This document shows positions 1 through 8,408 of a DNA stretch of 64,000 nt, piece by piece (position 1 is the stretch's first letter; each line of letters begins with the position of its first letter). Origin of the DNA: Sabellastarte sp. h YS-2021 (Eukaryota > Annelida > Polychaeta > Sabellida > Sabellidae); contig OZ024928.1 in the NCBI GenBank assembly GCA_964017235.1, positions 154,900,881-154,964,880 on the forward strand. The letters run 5' to 3'. A program made the translations under genes and the position numbers. Below the pieces are notes generated by a model. It saw only the letters and a program-made list of their open reading frames with translations. It searched no databases and had not been told where the DNA came from.

Positions 1-108
1 TGCACTGAAATGAATTTGGAATCTGAAAGGTTTGGTGTTGGGATGGTATCAATATGGAATATATGTTACCGACCCATCTGTAATATGGACATACTTTGTT
101 CATCCCAG

Positions 109-484
109 GTTAACAGAGGCTCGTGCACGTGTGGATCTGCGGGAGGAGTGCAGCCAACCAGATGCTGAGGATGTGGTAGAGGTCATGAAGTACAGTATGA
201 TGGACACTTACTCTGATGAGCTTGGCTTTTTAGACTTTACACGTTCTCAGCACGGCTCTGGTATGAGTAGTCGCTCACAGAGCAAGAAGTTTGTGGCAGC
301 GTTACAGCGAGTATATGAACAGACGTACAATGCATTATTTACTGCACAGGAATTAAGACAGATTGCACAGCAGGCTAATGTCAAGGTCAGGGACTTTGAG
401 GAATTCATAGCATCATTAAATAATCAGGGCTTTTTGTTGAAAAAGGGTCCGAGGGTGTATCAGTTACAGACTGCTGGGTATTAG
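109..484 (+). CDS. MCM8: MCM8 terminal coding exon (partial gene)
   Basis: This is the last coding exon of the MCM8 helicase subunit, which works with MCM9 in homologous-recombination repair and meiotic DNA synthesis in the nucleus. The reading frame gives the conserved C-terminal stretch of the family: LTEARARVDLREE, then DAEDVVEVMKYSM, then LDFTRSQHGSGMS, and a winged-helix-like end finishing KKGPRVYQLQTAGY before TAG at 482-484. The upstream open frame (32-108) does not fit the family and is intronic. A polypyrimidine-AG acceptor ends at 108, so the exon enters with the last base of a split Arg codon. The ATPase core exons lie left of the window. No frame lesions are seen. The identification rests on recognised conserved residues; the exact acceptor is inference. 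Confidence 0.9.
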
Positions 485-558
485 TTGGTGGTAGATGTAG
501 TTTATGTACTAGAGTACAATAAATTTGGGGGATAAAATAGTGCACATAAATTAATCAA

Positions 559-628
559 TTTTTGGTTCAAAAAAGGCACATTGTTGGGTCAGTTACAGAC
601 TGCAGGGTATTAGTTAGTGGCAGATTTA
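559..628 (+). pseudogene. Decayed duplicate of the MCM8 C-terminal segment
   Basis: About 70 bases here repeat 430-499 at an offset of 129 bases. Read in one frame they encode FWFKKGTLLGQLQTAGY followed by TAG, against FLLKKGPRVYQLQTAGY followed by TAG in the real exon. The match continues a little past the stop (tattagtt-gtgg-agat). It lies in the MCM8 3' UTR or just beyond and has no splice acceptor that I can see, so it is probably a small tandem duplication and not an alternative exon. Confidence 0.6.
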
Positions 629-969
629 TTGTACAATGAAATACCCTTACTATATCCTGACAATAGCTCAGAGACAAATGCAGGTTTTTTAACCACTCTT
701 CCTGAGCCAGTAAGTAAAAGTAGTCCGTCCTGTCATATTTTGGTCACATTATGCCGCTTATTTTATTAGTTTTATTGGCTATAAACAGTGAATTAAATAA
801 ATAAATGTGTTGGAAGATATGACCACAGGCATATAAGATGAGACTACTGATTTGTGGCAACTTTTAATTTGGGTACTAAAGAAGAATGATTATTGTGTAA
901 ATCACATGAATTAGGATAGGTGGATGTAAATAAGCCCAAGATTTTGAGGAACTGTCACAGAAATGGTTT
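629..969. other. Intergenic, nothing recognised
   Basis: AT-rich sequence between the MCM8 end and DIRS copy A. It contains an AATAAATAAAT run near 795 that could act as a polyadenylation signal, but no gene or repeat that I recognise. Confidence 0.5.
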
Positions 970-1170
970 AAATTTACAATTTTATTTCGTTAATACATCC
1001 TATCCAATGGACAATTGCTTTACCGGTCGGCGCGACCGGTCCCACCAAACGCCAGAAAAAGACGTCCTGTATAGAATACCGGCAGGACCGGTCAGGAGAG
1101 TGCATTCGCCAGGTGGCGCATCGTACTTCCTCTTTCTGTCTAGACATCGTGACGTCATAGCATCTTTTTC
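970..1170 (+). repeat. Left inverted terminal repeat of DIRS copy A
   Basis: About 200 bases are matched, inverted, at 7080-7295. Landmarks in order are ATCCTATCCAATGGACAATTG, the near-palindrome ACCGGTCGGCGCGACCGGT, GACGTCCTGTATAGAATA, and TGACGTCATAGCATCTTTTTC. It probably holds the promoter, because gag starts about 115 bases downstream. Confidence 0.9.
1150..1157. promoter_or_regulatory. CRE-like palindrome TGACGTCA in the DIRS terminal repeat
   Basis: A perfect TGACGTCA, the consensus for CREB/ATF factors, sits near the inner edge of the left repeat. The same octamer occurs in the right repeat of copy A (7093-7100), the left repeat of copy C (14590-14597) and the right repeat of copy D (24910-24917); copy E has mutated forms. 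Its conservation at this position suggests a promoter element, but function is inferred. Confidence 0.4.
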
Positions 1171-1285
1171 GTTTGGCGCATGGAGAGTGAAGACATGTTT
1201 TCTCGACAAGCGAATTTTTTGTTCTACACCAAACGCAACCATTTTATTTTACTTTTAAAGTTATTTAGAAGTATTATCTACAACT

Positions 1286-3315
1286 ATGTCATCTCCAGGA
1301 CAAAGACGAGGTTCCTGCGGGCACGCTATGGCTGGGTTCGACACCCACTCCAAGTGTGCACGTTGTAGGGACAAAGGGCTAGGCGACGACCCCTGCGTCC
1401 AGAAGAAGGAATGTGTTATCTGTAGAGGGTTTAACCCTGAACAGATCCAGCAATTGTCTACCCCTACTTATAAAGATAGGAAAGACAAGAAGGCGACTGC
1501 GTCCTCCTCCACTCCCACTCTTGTGGACCCTGCTCACGTTAGTGTGCTGGGTAAAGTGGAGAAGGTCAAGGCTGTTAATTCTACCCCTACGACCAAGAAG
1601 AAGAAGCGTAGTGAATCCCCCAAGCCTTCTTCCAATAAGAAGAAATCTTCCAGCAGTAAACCATCAGCTGAAGATTTGAAACAACTTGATGAGAAGTGGG
1701 CAGAAAGATTCTCCCGTCTTGAGGCAATGTTATTGGCCAAGACTTTCACTGTACCGGTTGAACCGGTTGTGAAACCAGCTTCAGATGTGACTCCCAGCCA
1801 GAAGCCTTTTTTTGATCCTGGTGCCACCACCAGCAAGCTGGCTGCAGAAAAATCCGGTCCCGGCCTTGATCAGGTCACCGGTGAGGCTGTAGAGGAGATG
1901 GAGACTACCACCCAGCCCCTTGGGGCTCCCGGTGCAGGGATAGCAACCCAGCCTGTTCAGGTCCCCGGTTCGTTCCCTGAAGTTCAGCCAACCGGTGAGG
2001 GAGATGTGAGTGCAGCTTCTGATAGTGAAGCTGACCAGCTCAGTGATACCGGTTCCCTGGATGAGGAGATCCACCGGGACCGGTCAGCAGAGAGGGATGT
2101 CTCCAGAGATGATCCTGAAAGTGAACCTACTGAGGAGGCAAACTACAGGGAGACCATGAGGGGTGTGAGAAGTTTCATGAACTGGCACAAGGTTCCTGAG
2201 TTCGAAACTGTGTCCTCCACTGCTGATGACAACCCCTTTGCCGGTGCATGTGTTAGACCAACCGGTAAAGTGTCAGTGAAGCTTGCGGTGGACGACTGGT
2301 TGTGTCGTAAGATGTCCAGTCTTAACCTCACACTCACAGAGGGCTACCCAACTAGAAATACGGACAATACCGGTCTCCTCAGAGATCAGTTCATTAAAAC
2401 TCCCAGATCTTCAAGGTGGTATGGGATGCATGCTGAGAAGGACTCTGAAAGCACAACAGTACGCACCTGGTCACTGGATCCTGCCAAGCTCAACCATTCA
2501 TTCAGCAGGGTGGCTAGAAGAAACTTACCTACTGCCCCACCCTCCCGAGCCTTCAGTCAAGAGTTACTCAGGAGGTGGGAGAGAGCAGCAAGAGAACAGA
2601 CAATCATGTGTAACCAGGCTGCTGGTTTGTCAAGGTGTTTGACTAGAGTTCAAGACTCTATGGCCACTCAACTCAAAACTCTACATCTCGACAGTAAGGG
2701 CAAGTCATCAGAGAAGATGAAGCAAGCTGTCAGTGAACTGGAGTATCTGACCACATTTAACCGGTCAATCTCACAGGCCATGGCCAGAACCATGCAAGAT
2801 CTATCCGATATTTTTATAAACATGGCCAACTTCACCTTAGCTCGCAGGGATAGTTACCTGGACTACCTACACGCAGGAGTGAAGCAAGATACTGTGAACG
2901 CCCTAAGAACATCTCTAGTACATCTAAACATGGTATTTTTATAAACATGGCCAACTTCATCTTAGCTCGCAGGGATAGTTACCTGGACTACCTACACGCA
3001 GGAGTGAAGCAAGATACTGTGAACGCCCTAAGAACATCTCCAGTACATCTAAACGCACTGTTCCCGTATCAGCTGATCACCAAGGCTGAAGAGGAAATCA
3101 GTAGTAATGAAGAGAGGCGTTCGTCGGGTACATCACACCGACAGCAAAATCGTTTCCGGCCTTACCCTGCAAGTGATAGATCTACGACTCACCGCGACAG
3201 GAAACCTACTCTTCCGGCTTGGAAGCAGATTAAAGACAAGCAACAAGCCAGGAAAGGTCGTGGCAAGGCCTCAACATTCTCCCAGAAGCCTGCCAAGGGG
3301 TTCAAGTCTCATTAA
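1286..3315 (+). pseudogene. DIRS copy A gag, frameshifted by a tandem duplication
   Basis: This is the Gag-like first ORF. It begins at ATG 1286 with SPGQRRGSCGHAM, then CARCRDKGLGDDPC and a further CxxC, an N-terminal Cys/His cluster shared by every DIRS copy here and likely to bind zinc. A Lys/Ser-rich and acidic low-complexity stretch follows, then a conserved region (RETMRGVRSF, DDWLCRKM, RRWERAAREQ). A 125-base tandem duplication (2809-3055) shifts the frame, so the first ORF stops at 2944 and the C-terminal basic tail continues in another frame to TAA at 3313-3315. The protein would presumably package element RNA; this is known of Gag generally and not shown here. Confidence 0.85.
2809..3055 (+). 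repeat. 125-base direct duplication inside gag of DIRS copy A
   Basis: Two near-identical units (about 2809-2930 and 2934-3055) both read NMANF(T/I)LARRDSYLDYLH. The period of 125 is not a multiple of three, which explains the gag frameshift. The few differences between the units suggest a fairly recent event. Confidence 0.9.
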
Positions 3316-3437
3316 TGACAATTACTGTGTAAATTCTGTGACCGGTCAGAAGAACTCTGTACATGTCACCGGTCAGGGAGACTTGAACCCAGCACCAGTG
3401 GTGTCCAAGAACAGCAAAGTGACAAGTTAAATTTCAA

Positions 3438-3640
3438 TGTAGACTCACATGTTGCAAATACTCATATTGTCACCGGGTTGCCACAAAGGAAAGGCGTAAA
3501 TCCCACCTTTTGTCAAACGTACACAGAAATAAAATATGTGAAAAATGTTTCTTGTGTAGGTCACTTGTGTTCTGTAAATCTTGTCACCAATGCCCAACAT
3601 GCTGTTATAGATCCTCCTGTAGGGGCGAGGTTAAACCAAT
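3438..3640 (+). pseudogene. DIRS copy A ORF2 start: double cysteine cluster in the frame -1 to RT
   Basis: One continuous frame reads a first cluster CRLTCCKYSYC, then a basic linker, then RNKICEKCFLC with further CxxC, CC and C spacing to about 3600. The same two clusters in the same order occur in copies B, C and E. In copy A a 2-base length difference just upstream (near 3420-3437, relative to B and E) breaks the link back to the gag end. The frame stays open over the start of RT until the 1-base loss near 4181. It looks like a zinc-binding N-terminal domain of the overlapping YR ORF; function is unknown. Confidence 0.5.
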
Positions 3641-5265
3641 GTTGGGAGAAATGGGAAGCCTTGGGTTCGAGTCCAAAGGTAGTCACCACACTGAGGGAGG
3701 GTTATACTCTTCCATTCCGGTTCAGACCCCACTTGACAAGGTCATCGACTGTAATAAGCAACTACCACAATCCCACCAAACAGTCCTTCCTTGTGGAGGC
3801 ACTGTATCAGCTGATAAACAAAAATGCAGTCGAACCGGTACAAAATCAGAATTCACTAGGTTTATACAACCGGCTATTTTTGGTACCCAAACCCAACAAC
3901 TGGTGGAGACCCATCGTGGACCTGAGCACCTTGAACACCTTTTTAAACACAGAGTCGTTCAAGATGGAGACCCCAGAGACAATAACAACCTCCCTACAGG
4001 CAGGGGAGTGGGTCACATCCATAGACTTCAAAGACGCATACTTCCACATACCAATTCACAGCCAGTCCAGGAAGTACATGCGTTTTCATCTCCAGGGTCG
4101 ATCTTACCAGTTCAAAGCCCTACCCTTTGGTCTATCCACAGCCCCCATGGAGTTCACAGTGGTGGCCAAAGAGGTCAAACTATGGCACTTCAGAAGGGTA
4201 TAAGGACCCACGAGTACCTAGACGACTGGCTGGTGAGAGCCTCTACCCACGACACTTGTCTCCAGCATACTCAAACCCTAGTCAAACTTTGTCAGGAACT
4301 AGGGTGGCTGGTGAACAAGGAAAAATCAGAGCTGGTCCCCAAACAGGTCTTCAACTTCGTAGGTTACCAGTTTGACCTGAAAGAGGGCAAGGTCAGACCA
4401 ACAGGAGAACGTTGGCAGACCTTGACAGACAAGATCACATCCATACTGTCGGATCCGGTTTGCCCGGTCCGACAATTCATGTCCCTCATAGGTCTACTCA
4501 CAGCAACAGAAAAGCAGGTCCACTTAGGGCGACTACACATGAGACCCATACAGTGGCACTTGAAAAATAACTGGAGGGTCCCAGAATCACTGGAAAAGGT
4601 GATCCCGGTCCCCAAGTCCCTCCACCCCCATCTAAGGTGGTGGCTGGAGGAAAGCAATGTGTTACTAGGTCAACCATTACACCCTCTAAAACATGCTCTG
4701 CAAATATTTACAGACGCATCAAAAGAAGGGTGTGGCGCTCACTTAGACGAGCACACTGCAAGGGGAATTTGGTCCCTTCCAGAGAGCAAGCTTCACATAA
4801 ACCACTTAGAGCTAAAAGCAGTGTTTCTAGCTCTAAAAGAGTTTCGAACCCTCTGTTACAACAAGACAGTACTGATAGCTACAGACAACACAACAGTGGT
4901 TGCCTATATCAACAAAGAGGGGGGGATGAAGTCGGGATCTCTGTGTGCCCTACTGTGGCGAATCCTGTCCTGGTGTACCAGAGAGCAGATAACCCTCAGG
5001 GCACGTCACATCCCCGGCCGGCTGAACGTGATAGCAGACAAGCTATCCAGACTTGGCCAGACCATTCAAACAGAGTGGTCACTTCATCCAGAAGTGTTCC
5101 AAGCTGTATGCTCAAGGTGGCACCAACCACAAGTGGACCTGTTTGCCACCAGGTTCAACAACAAACTGCCACAGTTTGTGTCACCGGTGCCGGACCCTCA
5201 GGCTTGGGCAGTGGATGCACTCAGCCTCTCCTGGGAGGACCTGGACCCATATGCCTTTACAGGAC
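3478..5265 (+). pseudogene. DIRS copy A reverse transcriptase / RNase H / methyltransferase-like region
   Basis: The RT reads PPVGARL, RLFLVPKPN, DFKDAYFHIP, LPFGLSTAP and YLDDW (the catalytic YxDD), followed by RNase H motifs FTDAS, HLELKAV, ATDNTTVV and IADKLSR, then DLFATRFNNKLPQF and VDALSLSW, which resemble phage-type Dam methylases. A 1-base loss near 4181, between the LPFGLSTAP motif and the catalytic YLDD, moves the rest to another frame. About 38 bases are missing near 5262 compared with copy E, which removes the methyltransferase-like active-site region and happens to fuse the RNase H frame to the YR frame. Confidence 0.88.
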
Positions 5266-6524
5266 TACCCTTGCAACAGGATAATTCTGATTGCCCCAGG
5301 GTGGCCAAACATGCCCTGGTTCTGGGATCTAGTGGCAATGTCCAGTCAAATCCCACTATGCCTACCCAACATACCAAACCTGGTATCTCAGCCATTCAAC
5401 CAGGTCCTTCACAGGAACCTGTCAAATCTGAACTTACATGCCTGGCTCCTAGAGCCTCAGCAATCAAGGAGCATTGCTTCTCTGAGGCAGTGGCAGCACG
5501 AATTGAGGCTCCTCAAAGAAGATCAACCAGATCTGTCTATGAGGCAAAGTGGACCATTTTTACAAAGTGGTGCCTCAGTAATCAGGTGGACTTCAGGGCA
5601 CCACCTCTGAAAGCCATTGCTGACTTCCTCCTGCACTTGTTTCAGGACAAGAAGTTGCAACCAGGCACTATTGATGGCTACAGATCAGCCATTGCTGACA
5701 AACTGGGCAATTCCACCATTAATGTCAGCAAGGATGAAAATCTCACTCGTCTCCTGGACAGTTTCCATAGAGACAGACCCAAGGGCAGGAGGGGCATCCC
5801 CTCCTGGAACCTTTCTCTGGTGCTTCACCAGCTGACAAAGGCTCCCTTTGAACCCCTAAAAGAGACCTCCTTAAAACATCTGACCTTCAAGACTGTTTTC
5901 TTGCTGGCCTTAGGTTCTGGTAAACGCAGGAGTGAGATCCATGCTTGGGTACATAAGAACATCAGACACCAGTCAGACTGGTCCAAGGTGTCCCTGTACC
6001 CCTCAGCCAGCTTCCTTTCCAAGAACCAGCTGGCTAAGGAGGGTCCAGATAGTGTGGCTCCAGTGGTCATTCCAGCCCTGGCACCATCTCTGGATAAATC
6101 ACTCAAGGGTGACAGGTCCCTATGTCCAGTTAGAGCCCTGCGCTACTAATTGGACAGGACTGCAGATCTCAGGCAGAATAAGGAGTTAGTCTTTGTCTCC
6201 TTCAAGAAGGGTTTTGACAAAGACATCTCACCTGCCACCATCTCCTCATGGATCAAACAGACTGTGATTCTGTGCTATGAGCTCTCTGACCAGGAGGCCC
6301 TCACCTTACATCAGGTTAAAGCCCATGATGTTAGGGCCTTTGCTGCCTCTAAGGCTTTCCAATCAGGGATCTCCTTAGATCAGATCTTGTCAGCCTGTCA
6401 CTGGAAATCTCACAACACCTTCACCCAATTTTATTTGAAGGATGTTGCCTGGGCAGACTCAGAGCTTTTCCACCTGGGACCTGTAGTGGCTGCCCAACAG
6501 GTGCACCACCAGGCCCAGAAGTGA
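5266..6524 (+). pseudogene. DIRS copy A tyrosine recombinase, one nonsense codon
   Basis: This is a site-specific recombinase of the phage-integrase fold that would insert the circular DNA copy. It shows AIADKLGNSTINVSKDEN in the N-terminal DNA-binding part, then the catalytic Arg in SGKRRSEIHAW, HDVRAFAAS (HxxR), and CHWKSHNTFTQFYLKD with the nucleophile Tyr. A TAA at 6147-6149 replaces a Tyr codon present in copies B, D and E (LRYY), splitting the ORF. The rest runs cleanly to TGA near 6524. Without that one base change the domain would be intact in this frame. Confidence 0.9.
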
Positions 6525-6748
6525 GGAGATATTGTATATATGTAAATATGTACATATTGTTAATATGTTAGATATGTACATAATGTAAATATGTTGAATG
6601 TACATATTGTAATGTACATATTGTAAAAAAAAAAACAAAAAAACAAACTGTGACTTGCTTCCCTTGGGAAGTTTATTCTTCTGGGACTGAACTCAGCCCC
6701 TCTCTCTCTATCTTTCTCTTCTCAAACCAACTCTGGAAGGAAAGAAAA

Positions 6749-6760
6749 GGGGGGGGGGGG
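6749..6760 (+). repeat. G12 tract in the 3' untranslated region of DIRS copy A
   Basis: A run of 12 G follows an A-rich stretch 3' of the YR stop. G runs occur at the matching place in copies B (48), D (18) and E (8). Confidence 0.8.
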
Positions 6761-6920
6761 AAACGTCGGTAGACTCCCGGTTAACCGGTGAGTTGGTGGC
6801 CGACCTTGACCTGTCAGGGTTCTCTGACCCTAGGTCAAATGGGCCTGTACTATTTTGTTTTGTTATGAGTTCACATAAGTCCCTAGCTGCTTACCCGCCT
6901 ACCAAGCGGTAGTTATTCAG

Positions 6921-7015
6921 CAATTGTCCATTGGATAGGATGTATTAACGCAATAAAATTGCAAATTTAATAAGTAAATTAAATTTTTATAAGTTAATAC
7001 CCTATCCAATGGACA
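6921..7015 (+). repeat. Internal complementary region of DIRS copy A
   Basis: This segment is the reverse complement of the right terminus (TGTCCATTGGATAGGGTATT...) running on into the left terminus (...TTAATACATCCTATCC). In the DIRS model it serves to complete the ends during replication. Confidence 0.9.
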
Positions 7016-7079
7016 GGCAAGGCCCACCCAACCGGCCCCGCTATCAGCTTACTAGGGGTCTTACTAGGACTAGAAAAAA

Positions 7080-7295
7080 GAAAAAGATGCTATGACGTCA
7101 CGATGTCTAGAAAGGAAGAGGAAGTACGATGCGCCACCTGGAGAATGCACTCTCCTGACCGGTCCTGTTGATATTCTATACAGGACGTCTTTTTCTGGCG
7201 TTTGGCGGGACCGGTCGCGCCGACCGGTAAAGCAATTGTCCATTGGATAGGGTATTAACTTATAAAAATTTAATTTACTTATTAAATTTGCAATT
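7080..7295 (-). repeat. Right inverted terminal repeat of DIRS copy A
   Basis: Inverted match of 970-1170, including TGACGTCA at 7093, ACCGGTCGCGCCGACCGGT and the GTCCATTGGATAGG terminus, extended by an AT-rich tail that ends in TTTGCAATT. Confidence 0.9.
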
Positions 7296-7829
7296 CTGTT
7301 CTGGAAATTATAATTCTGTGGTATAGTATTTAAAATATTATTCAAAGTTCTCACTACATTATTTTTTCTAAAGTTGCCAATCCTCCTTTGTACTTTAAGT
7401 ATGCATAAAGAAGTTGATCTCTATAAGTCATTCTACTCAAGACTTTATATATTCAATGTCTTAGTTAAATTATTACAATATAACTTAATTAGTGTCATTG
7501 TACTTTGATTGCAAGCCAGCTATTCTTGATGTAAAAATAGATGATGGTTATAGAAGCTTTAGAAAGCAACAAAGTGTGGCTGCTCAAGAAGGGACAGAGC
7601 ATATTCGAAAATGTAATATAACATCTAAGCATTGAAGTGACTAGGAAGGGGATGAGACATTTCTGAAAATAGAGCTCCTCAGATGATTCTGAAATTGGGT
7701 TGTCACAAAGATATGTTAGAATGTTTTGTAATTGCCTTATAATTCACCAGAAATGTTCATAGTGAAATACTTTAGTAAAGTTTATAATGCTCAATATCTC
7801 TTTAAGTTTACCTTTTTTCCGACATTATG
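7296..7829. other. Unassigned spacer
   Basis: AT-rich sequence between DIRS copies A and B. I see no coding potential or recognised repeat in it. Confidence 0.5.
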
Positions 7830-8098
7830 GATTTTTTTTGGAATAAATCTTCATCTAAACTAGTTGCACTTATAATATACACAATTATTACAGGGTCTGT
7901 CAGTTTTTATTCCACAGCCTTAAAATCTGTCTGGGTAATGTTTTTCACTGTGGCATCCAGATGGGCATTCAGGTCGCGGGAAAAATCTTGTCCGGTTTGC
8001 AGGTCTGCAATGTCATGGTGTGACCTTGATTTGATCTTTGACCTTACTATAGTGACGTTGATCTTTAAAATCTTGCCTCAGCTATATCTCTGAAACTG
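7830..8098 (+). repeat. Dispersed repeat, first of two copies
   Basis: The stretch CCACAGCC...GGCATCCAGATGGGC...CTTGTCCGG...GACCTTGATTTGA...ATCTCTGAAACTGT matches 52,385-52,740 in the same order and strand, with gaps. DIRS copy B enters just after ATCTCTGAAACTGT. The repeat class is not recognised and the small ORF across it has no family features. Confidence 0.65.
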
Positions 8099-8305
8099 TA
8101 ATTTTTATTGCGTTAATATATCTTACCTAGTGGACCAGTGCATTTGTCCGGCGCGCAGCTGGTCCCGCCAAACGTTAGACAAAAACGTCCTGAGCTGGGC
8201 TCTGACCGGGACCGGTAGTGTACTCCTCATTCGCCAGGTGTCGTGACTGTACCCAGCTCCCCTACTGCGCGCGCATGCGTACTTCCTCTTTTTGTTTGGC
8301 GCCAT
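8099..8305 (+). repeat. Left inverted terminal repeat of DIRS copy B
   Basis: Matched inverted at 14,199-14,421. It includes GGACCAGTGCA, GACCGGGACCGGTAGTG, TGTCGTGACTGTACCCAG and the CpG-rich GCGCGCGCATGCG next to ACTTCCTCTTTTTG. It is more GC-rich than the surrounding DNA. Confidence 0.9.
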
Positions 8306-8408
8306 AGTGTGTTAGCGATAAATTTCAGTGGAATAAACTTTGAATTATACTAGTTGTTTACAAGTGTGTTACAAGGAAAGTTTTGGATATTTGCGAAATA
8401 TATTTATC

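Larger units (their letters stand above)
970..7295 (+). mobile_element. DIRS-like YR retrotransposon, copy A (nearly full length)
   Basis: The element has the DIRS architecture: a left inverted terminal repeat (970-1170), gag, RT/RNase H, tyrosine recombinase, an internal complementary region (6921-7015) and a right inverted repeat (7080-7295). The internal region is the reverse complement of the right end joined to the left end, the DIRS hallmark. The outermost bases share a core AATTT(G/A)CAATT, so the boundaries are uncertain by about 12 bases, and there is no target duplication, as expected for YR integration. Coding lesions include a duplication in gag, a 1-base loss in RT near 4181, a deletion near 5262 and a nonsense codon in YR. 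The copy is therefore not autonomous as it stands. Confidence 0.93.

Noticed and set aside
32-108. Upstream part of the first open frame as MCM8 coding sequence
   Set aside because: It starts at TTG, does not fit the family, and a splice acceptor lies at 101-108.
4637-5284. 215-codon plus ORF in DIRS copy A as a separate gene
   Set aside because: It is the -1 frame over RT/RNase H, treated with the overlapping-frame question and not as its own gene.
7827-8093. 88-codon ORF before DIRS copy B
   Set aside because: It lies in a dispersed repeat whose other copy at 52,385 does not keep the frame.
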